DNA of 26,727 nucleotides from CAZVAR01 sp964625225 (GTDB lineage: Bacteria > Pseudomonadota > Alphaproteobacteria > JAJUGE01), in assembly GCA_964625225.1 (NCBI GenBank), contig CAZVAR010000035.1:1-26727 (forward strand), written 5' to 3'. The notes beneath the pieces are model-generated. The model had not been told where the DNA came from. It ran no database searches and saw only the letters and a list, made by a program, of their open reading frames with translations. The position numbers and the translations under genes were made by a program. Positions 22,605 to 26,727 of this stretch are shown piece after piece (the stretch's first letter is position 1; every line of letters begins with the position of its first letter).

Positions 22605-23513
22605 ATGCGAATCGTCGTGCTTGGAGCCGCCGCGGGCGGCGGATTCCCCCAGTGGAATTGCGGCTGCGTCAATTGCCGACGGGCCCGTAGCGGCGATCCG
22701 GCCGCGCAGCCGCGGACACAATGTTCCCTCGCCGTCAGCGCCGACGGTACGTCCTGGCTGTTGCTGAATGCCGCGCCCGATTTGCGGCAGCAGATCCTGG
22801 TAACGCGCGCCCTCGATCCGATCGCCGGCGGGCGGCACAGCCCGATCATCGGCGTCGTTCTGACCAGCGCCGAGATCGACGCCGTTGCCGGTCTCCTCTG
22901 TCTCCGCGAAGGCCAGCGCTTTACGCTCTACGCGACAGCCGGTACCCTCGACGCGCTCGCAGCCAACCCGATCTTCGCGGCCCTTGCGCCGAACCGCGTG
23001 CCGCGCCGGGTTCTTCGACCCGGTGAGGCGACAACGATTGCGGATTCGGGTGGCCTGACCGTCGAGCCGTTCGCGGTCCCCGGCAAACCGCCGCTCTATC
23101 TCGAGGGCGAAGACGAGCCGCCACTCGATGCCGAGACCGAGGACACGGTCGGCCTCCGCGTGTCCGGCAATAACCGCTCCTTCCTCTTCGTCCCGGGCTG
23201 TGCCCGTCTGTCCGATGCGGTCGCCGACCGTCTGCGCGGAGCGGACCTGTTGTTCTTCGACGGTACCCTCTGGGCCGATGACGAGATGATCCTCCTGGGG
23301 CTCGGCACCAAGACCGGGCGACGGATGGGCCACATGAGCATATCCGGTCCCGACGGCTCGCTCGCCGCCCTGGCCCCGCTGGGCATCGCGCGCAAGATCT
23401 ATGTCCATCTCAACAATACCAACCCGGTGCTGCTCGACGATTCCTCCGAGCGGGCCATGGTCGAGGCGGCGGGCTGGGAAGTCGCCTGGGACGGCATGGA
23501 GATCACACCATGA
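22605..23513 (+). CDS. pqqB: PQQ biosynthesis protein PqqB (metallo-beta-lactamase fold)
   Basis: This 302-aa protein has the PqqB start MRIVVLGAAAGGGFPQWNCG and the structural zinc cysteines Cys19, Cys21 and Cys24 (NCGCVNC). The NAAPDLRQQI segment (55-64), DAVAGLLCLREGQ and the C-terminal GRRMGHMSISGPDGS are conserved. PqqB is a cytoplasmic non-haem iron hydroxylase that acts on the tyrosine of the cross-linked precursor. The stop overlaps the pqqC start (ATGA), so the two are translationally coupled. Start 22605 begins right at the conserved N-terminus, though the ribosome-binding site is weak. Confidence 0.96.
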   Translation: MRIVVLGAAAGGGFPQWNCGCVNCRRARSGDPAAQPRTQCSLAVSADGTSWLLLNAAPDLRQQILVTRALDPIAGGRHSPIIGVVLTSAEIDAVAGLLCLREGQRFTLYATAGTLDALAANPIFAALAPNRVPRRVLRPGEATTIADSGGLTVEPFAVPGKPPLYLEGEDEPPLDAETEDTVGLRVSGNNRSFLFVPGCARLSDAVADRLRGADLLFFDGTLWADDEMILLGLGTKTGRRMGHMSISGPDGSLAALAPLGIARKIYVHLNNTNPVLLDDSSERAMVEAAGWEVAWDGMEITP

Positions 23514-24241
23514 GCGACGTGCTGACGCCCGACCAGCTCGAGGAGCGGCTGCGCGCCATTGGGGCCGAGCGCTACCACGACAAGCATCCCTTCCACCATC
23601 TGATGCGCGAGGGTGCGCTGAACCGTGGCCAGATCCAGGCCTGGGCGCTCAACCGGTACTACTATCAGAGCCGCATTCCTTTGAAGGACGCTTCGCTGAT
23701 CGGCCGAATGGAGGATACCGACCTGCGCCGGGCGTGGCGCCAGCGCCTGATCGACCATGATGGCGACCGACCGGGCCATGGCGGAGTCGCCCGCTGGCTA
23801 CGGCTCACCGACGGGCTCGGGCTCGACCGTGCGGAGGTGCTCTCGACCCGGGGCGTGCTGCCGGCCACCCGCTTCGCCGTCGAGGCCTATGTCCGTTTCG
23901 TCCGCGAACGCAGCGTGCTCGAAGCGATCGCCTCCTCCCTGACCGAGCTGTTCTCGCCGACCATTATCGCCGAGCGCGTCGCCGGCATGCTGGCCCACTA
24001 CGATTTCGTCGACCGGGCGGCACTCGCCTATTTCGAGGACCGCCTGACCGAGGCGCCGCGCGATGCGGCCTTCGCGCTGGACTACGTGCGACGGGAGGCG
24101 CGCCGCCCGGACCAACAGCAGGCGGTCATCGCAGCGCTCATCTTCAAGTGCGACGTGCTTTGGGCGCAGCTCGACGCGCTGTATCACGCCTATGTGGAAC
24201 CCGGCCACGTTCCGCCGGGCGCCTTCCGGCCGACGCCATGA
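23510..24241 (+). CDS. pqqC: Pyrroloquinoline-quinone synthase PqqC
   Basis: This 243-aa cofactorless oxidase performs the last ring closure and eight-electron oxidation to PQQ. Conserved blocks include RYHDKHPFHHLM (21-32), LNRYYYQSRIPLKDA (47-61), QRLIDHDGD (78-86, with His83 matching Klebsiella His84), and LAYFEDRL with Tyr174 and Arg178 matching Tyr175 and Arg179. The position matching Klebsiella active-site His154 reads Ile153 (SPTIIAER); this may be a clade-typical form. The start overlaps the pqqB stop and the stop overlaps pqqD by ATGA. Confidence 0.96.
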   Translation: MSDVLTPDQLEERLRAIGAERYHDKHPFHHLMREGALNRGQIQAWALNRYYYQSRIPLKDASLIGRMEDTDLRRAWRQRLIDHDGDRPGHGGVARWLRLTDGLGLDRAEVLSTRGVLPATRFAVEAYVRFVRERSVLEAIASSLTELFSPTIIAERVAGMLAHYDFVDRAALAYFEDRLTEAPRDAAFALDYVRREARRPDQQQAVIAALIFKCDVLWAQLDALYHAYVEPGHVPPGAFRPTP

Positions 24242-24513
24242 TATCCCACGAATCGGATCGTCCGCGCCTGGCCCGGCATGTGCACCTCCGCTTCGACCGG
24301 CGACGGAACACCTGGGTGCTGCTGGCGCCGGAGACGGTTGTGATTCCGGACGAGACCGCGCTCGAGATCCTGCGGCGCTGCGATGGCGCGACCAGCATCT
24401 GCACCATCGTCGATGGCCTGGCCGAGGCCTATGATGCCGACCGCGCCGAGATAGCGCGGGACGTGCTGGAGCTGCTTGGAGACCTTGCCGACAGAGGCCT
24501 GATCGAGGCATGA
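24238..24513 (+). CDS. pqqD: PQQ peptide chaperone PqqD
   Basis: This 91-aa protein is the PqqD winged-helix RiPP recognition element that binds PqqA and presents it to PqqE. It shows the N-terminal RPRLARHVHLRFDRRRNTWV beta hairpin, ETVVIPDETALEILRRCDG and a C-terminal helix ARDVLELLGDLADRGLIEA. It is a free-standing protein, not fused to PqqC. ATGA overlaps join it to pqqC (24238-24241) and to pqqE (24510-24513). Confidence 0.96.
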   Translation: MISHESDRPRLARHVHLRFDRRRNTWVLLAPETVVIPDETALEILRRCDGATSICTIVDGLAEAYDADRAEIARDVLELLGDLADRGLIEA

Positions 24514-25613
24514 GCGATACCCTCGAGCCGCCGCTGGCCCTCCTCGCGGAACTGACGCATCGCTGTCCATTGCGATGCCCCTATTGCTCCAATCCGCTGC
24601 AGCTGGTCCGGGCCGGTGAGGAAATGCCTACCGATGCCTGGCTCCGAACCCTCGATGAGGCGGCAGCGCTCGGCGTGCTGCACGTGCATTTCTCCGGCGG
24701 TGAGCCGACGATGCGCCGGGATCTCGACGATCTCGTGGCGCATGCGGCGGCGCAGGGGCTCTATACCAATCTGATCACCGCCGGGGTGCTGCTGGACGCA
24801 GCGCGGGTCGAAGCTCTGGCCGCAGCCGGACTGAACCATGTCCAGCTCAGCTTCCAGGACGCCGAGGCCGAGGGCGCCGACCGCATCGCCGGCCGAACCG
24901 GGTTCCATGCGCGCAAGATCGCGGCTGCGCGGCTGGTCCGCGCTGCCGGACTGCCGCTGACGGTCAATGCCGTCGTGCACCGGCAGAACCTCGCCGGCCT
25001 CGACCGGCTGATCGATCTCGCGCTCGACCTCGGTGCGCAGCGCCTCGAGGTGGCGCACGTCCAGTACTACGGCTGGGCCCTGCGGAACCGTGCCGCCCTG
25101 ATGCCGGATCGGATGCAGCTCGATGCGGCCACCCGGACCGTAGAGGCGGCGCGGGAGCGGCTGGTCGGACGACTGGTGATCGATTATGTCGCTCCGGACT
25201 ATTATGCTCGCCGCCCGAAAGCCTGCATGGGCGGGTGGGGCCGCCGGTTCCTCGTCGTGTCGCCGACCGGCAAGGTGTTGCCCTGCCATGCCGCCGAATC
25301 GATCCCCGGGCTCGACTTCGAAAGAATCGGCGACCGGCCTCTCGAAGAGATCTGGCGGGACGGCGAAGCCTTCCGTTGCTTCCGCGGCACTCACTGGATG
25401 GCGGAGCCTTGCCGTTCCTGCGACCGGCGCGAGATCGACTGGGGAGGCTGTCGCTGCCAAGCCTTCGCGGTTACCCGCCGCGCCGAGGCGACCGACCCCG
25501 CCTGCGCCCTCTCGCCGCTACATACGACCCTGGCCGGAATTGCCGAGCGGGAGTCCGTGGGACCGGCACCAGCCTTCGCCTACCGGTCGATGGCTCCGGC
25601 GTCATGTCGGTGA
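24510..25613 (+). CDS. pqqE: PqqA peptide cyclase PqqE (radical SAM)
   Basis: This is a 367-aa radical SAM/SPASM enzyme that forms the C-C bond between Glu18 and Tyr22 of PqqA. The radical SAM cluster motif CxxxCxxC is Cys19, Cys23 and Cys26, followed by the GGEP-type SGGEPTMR SAM-binding motif near 65-72. The C-terminal SPASM region has ACMGGWGRRFLVVSPTGKV, LPCHAAES, EPCRSCDRREIDWGGC and CQAF, holding the auxiliary cluster cysteines. Length is close to the usual 370-390. It is the last gene of the locus; no pqqF protease and no PQQ-dependent dehydrogenase follow within the window. Confidence 0.96.
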   Translation: MSDTLEPPLALLAELTHRCPLRCPYCSNPLQLVRAGEEMPTDAWLRTLDEAAALGVLHVHFSGGEPTMRRDLDDLVAHAAAQGLYTNLITAGVLLDAARVEALAAAGLNHVQLSFQDAEAEGADRIAGRTGFHARKIAAARLVRAAGLPLTVNAVVHRQNLAGLDRLIDLALDLGAQRLEVAHVQYYGWALRNRAALMPDRMQLDAATRTVEAARERLVGRLVIDYVAPDYYARRPKACMGGWGRRFLVVSPTGKVLPCHAAESIPGLDFERIGDRPLEEIWRDGEAFRCFRGTHWMAEPCRSCDRREIDWGGCRCQAFAVTRRAEATDPACALSPLHTTLAGIAERESVGPAPAFAYRSMAPASCR

Positions 25614-25643
25614 GACCGCAGACCTCAGCAGCGGTACGAGACC

Positions 25644-25673
25644 TTGACCGTCAGCCAATTGATAGGATATTAT
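25644..25673 (+). promoter_or_regulatory. Sigma70-like promoter in the pqqE-guaB spacer
   Basis: TTGACC (25644-25649) and TATTAT (25668-25673) are separated by 18 bases and each matches the consensus at five of six positions. The -10 lies in an AT-rich tract unusual for this GC-rich window. It points toward guaB, but that gene has its own closer promoter, so the transcript may be an untranslated RNA. Confidence 0.5.
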
Positions 25674-25836
25674 TCGCAATTCGACTATTACATGAGGATC
25701 GGGGCCATGGTCACGATCGTGCACGTCCGTGGTTCCGCTCCATCCTGGCGCAATGGCCGCCGCCCACGCAGCCACCGCCGTTCCTAAAGTCCTGTCTCAG
25801 GGGTGTATCCAATCCAGTCCACGAACATGCCAGCTG

Positions 25837-25854
25837 ACATTTGTTAACGAATGT
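25837..25854. promoter_or_regulatory. 18-bp near-perfect palindrome, operator-like
   Basis: ACATTTGTTAACGAATGT is symmetric at eight of nine base pairs around a GTTAAC centre. It is strikingly AT-rich for the region and lies about 95 bases upstream of the guaB -35 box. A dimeric regulator binding site is a plausible reading; the protein is unknown. Confidence 0.4.
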
Positions 25855-25865
25855 AGACGTTTTCC

Positions 25866-25907
25866 GGGATTCTGCCGCGCCCGGCCGTACCGGCCCGCGG
25901 CAGTCCC
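25866..25907. terminator. Strong GC hairpin upstream of guaB
   Basis: CTGCCGCG (25872-25879) pairs perfectly with CGCGGCAG (25896-25903), and GGGA (25866-25869) with TCCC (25904-25907) extends the stem after a two-base bulge. It may end the transcript from 25644. No T-run follows on either strand, so its role as terminator is uncertain. Confidence 0.35.
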
Positions 25908-25947
25908 GATGACGGTATGACGCGCCGCTCCGCTATGGCAGATGCCC

Positions 25948-25975
25948 TTGGCAGCCCGATGTCCTTGTGTATATT
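25948..25975 (+). promoter_or_regulatory. Probable guaB promoter
   Basis: TTGGCA (25948-25953), a 16-base spacer and TATATT (25970-25975) each match the sigma70 consensus at five of six positions. The expected transcription start is about 20 bases upstream of the guaB ATG, leaving room for its ribosome-binding site only. Confidence 0.55.
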
Positions 25976-26002
25976 GGCGCGCCAACCCACATGGGAACTG
26001 GC

Positions 26003-26727
26003 ATGAGCAGGCTCGATCCCACGGCGATTCCCCTCGCCCTGACCTTCGACGACGTACTGCTCCAGCCTGCGCGTTCGGCGGTCCTCCCGACGGAAGTCAG
26101 CACCCGCACCCGACTCACCCCTACGATCGAGCTCGGCATCCCACTGATCTCGGCGGCGATGGACACGGTAACTGAGGCGAATCTCGCCATCGCGATGGCG
26201 CAGGCCGGCGGCCTCGGGGTGATCCACAAGAACATGTCGATCGAGCGGCAGGCCAGCGAGGTCCGCCGGGTGAAGAAGTTCGAGTCCGGCATGGTCGTCA
26301 ATCCGGTCACTATCGGCCCCGAACGTACGCTCGCGGACGCGCTGACCCTGATGCGCGAGCACGGGATCTCCGGCATTCCGGTGGTGGAGCCCGGCAGCGG
26401 CAGGCTGGTCGGCATCGTTACCCACCGCGACGTGCGGTTCGCCAGCGACCCGGCGCAGCCGATCGCCGAACTGATGACCCGCAATCTCATCACGGTGCGC
26501 GAAGGCGTCGCCATGGACGAGGCGAAGCGCGCTGGATGCCTGCAGATCACGCTCTGCAACACGCCAGGCGCACAGACGACGCGCGTCGCCGACGGCACGC
26601 TGCTGATGCGCGTCGGCCCGGAGATCGCCGTGGCGAGCACGAAGACGATGCTTGCCTCGATGTTGTTGCTCCACGGGCTCGCGCTCTACTTCGTGTACCT
26701 CGCGGTGCGCCCCGACATGGGGTTGGT
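26003..26727 (+). CDS. guaB: IMP dehydrogenase, N-terminal part, fused in frame to a GlmS segment (partial, likely chimeric)
   Basis: The first 176 residues are IMP dehydrogenase, which oxidises IMP to XMP in guanine nucleotide synthesis: LTFDDVLLQPARSAVLP, PLISAAMDTVTEANLAIA, AQAGGLGVIHKNMS, then the first CBS domain (PVTIGPERTLADALTLM, GISGIPVVE, LVGIVTHRDVRF) and the start of the second (ELMTRNLITVREGVAMDEAKR). The text then changes, in frame, to a sugar isomerase segment of GlmS and never reaches the IMPDH catalytic Cys loop. GGGAA lies 5-6 bases before the ATG at 26003; an in-frame ATG at 25991 is less likely. The gene runs off the window. The true guaB should continue elsewhere in the genome. 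Confidence 0.85.
   Translation, partial: MSRLDPTAIPLALTFDDVLLQPARSAVLPTEVSTRTRLTPTIELGIPLISAAMDTVTEANLAIAMAQAGGLGVIHKNMSIERQASEVRRVKKFESGMVVNPVTIGPERTLADALTLMREHGISGIPVVEPGSGRLVGIVTHRDVRFASDPAQPIAELMTRNLITVREGVAMDEAKRAGCLQITLCNTPGAQTTRVADGTLLMRVGPEIAVASTKTMLASMLLLHGLALYFVYLAVRPDMGL
26519..26727 (+). other. GlmS SIS-domain fragment joined to guaB
   Basis: From about 26519 the reading frame gives EAKRAGCLQITLCNTPGAQ, TTRVADGTLLMRVGPEIAVA and STKTMLASMLLLHGLALY. This matches the end of the first SIS domain of glucosamine-6-phosphate synthase (E. coli LAICNVPGSSLVRESD and GTEIGVASTKAF). The shared bases GAGGCGAAGCGC (26519-26530, EAKR) would fit both genes, so they mark the junction. The wording of the segment is not the usual alphaproteobacterial GlmS form, which suggests another source. 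The rest of GlmS lies beyond the window. Confidence 0.8.

Larger units (their letters stand above)
25614..26002. other. 389-base intergenic region between pqqE and guaB
   Basis: This region is more AT-rich than its surroundings in places and holds no convincing protein gene; the longest start-to-stop reading (ATG 25692, about 31 codons) has no ribosome-binding site. It contains a sigma70-like promoter near its left end, an 18-bp palindrome, a long GC hairpin and a second promoter next to guaB, listed separately. Confidence 0.6.

Noticed and set aside
25844..26674. 276-codon minus-strand frame opposite guaB
   Set aside because: It is antisense to a clear IMP dehydrogenase sequence and shows no domain.
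1..26727. CRISPR array, tRNA, rRNA, IS element or phage gene
   Set aside because: No regularly spaced repeats, no cloverleaf or rRNA sequence and no transposase, integrase or phage structural protein was recognised on either strand.

Overview
The window is GC-rich DNA (roughly two thirds G+C) with dense, short-spaced genes. Protein content points to an alphaproteobacterium, probably Rhodospirillales-like: CaiB/BaiF CoA-transferase with a crotonase, MmgE/PrpD, a DUF2842 membrane protein, an MlaC-type lipid carrier and a compact pqqABCDE locus. A run of 100 N and a suspicious gene fusion at the right edge show that this is a draft, scaffolded (possibly metagenomic) assembly.

Layout. 1-2.6 kb: a short 10-bp tandem repeat, a MmgE/PrpD protein and a convergent EamA permease. 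2.7-7.3 kb: a secreted DUF1194 protein faces a minus-strand operon of CoA-transferase, crotonase, aldo/keto reductase and SDR, which looks like an acyl-CoA/carbonyl catabolic unit. 7.4-11 kb: an MFS exporter converges on a minus-strand unit of a 63-aa coiled-coil protein, an SDR and an NADPH:quinone-reductase-like MDR. 11.2-12.6 kb: a periplasmic MlaC-OmpA fusion converges on a guanidinium exporter (gdx/sugE), which is preceded by a two-hairpin guanidine-II (mini-ykkC) riboswitch. 12.7-16.3 kb: an MFS carboxylate-type transporter with a NIPSNAP protein, converging on a D-2-hydroxyacid dehydrogenase/alpha-beta hydrolase pair. 16.3-18.5 kb is a decaying zone: a small metallophosphoesterase, a remnant of an amidohydrolase, a pentapeptide-repeat protein and a frameshifted K+-channel-like pseudogene. 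18.6-21.4 kb: an alpha/beta hydrolase, then an amidoligase coupled by an ATGA overlap to a class I glutamine amidotransferase-like hydrolase (a bond-making/bond-breaking pair). 21.4-22.1 kb has no convincing gene. 22.1-25.6 kb: DUF2842, the N gap, then pqqABCDE with ATGA overlaps from pqqB to pqqE. 25.6-26.0 kb is an AT-richer intergenic region with promoter-like and palindromic elements. 26.0 kb to the end: the start of guaB, which switches in frame into a glmS SIS-domain segment at a 12-bp microhomology.

The strongest items for follow-up are the guanidine-II riboswitch/Gdx pair, the MlaC-OmpA fusion, the amidoligase/hydrolase pair, the crotonase that lacks both catalytic glutamates, and the guaB/glmS junction, which is probably an assembly chimera. 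Start sites were chosen by eye from ribosome-binding sites and family length; no database search was run.
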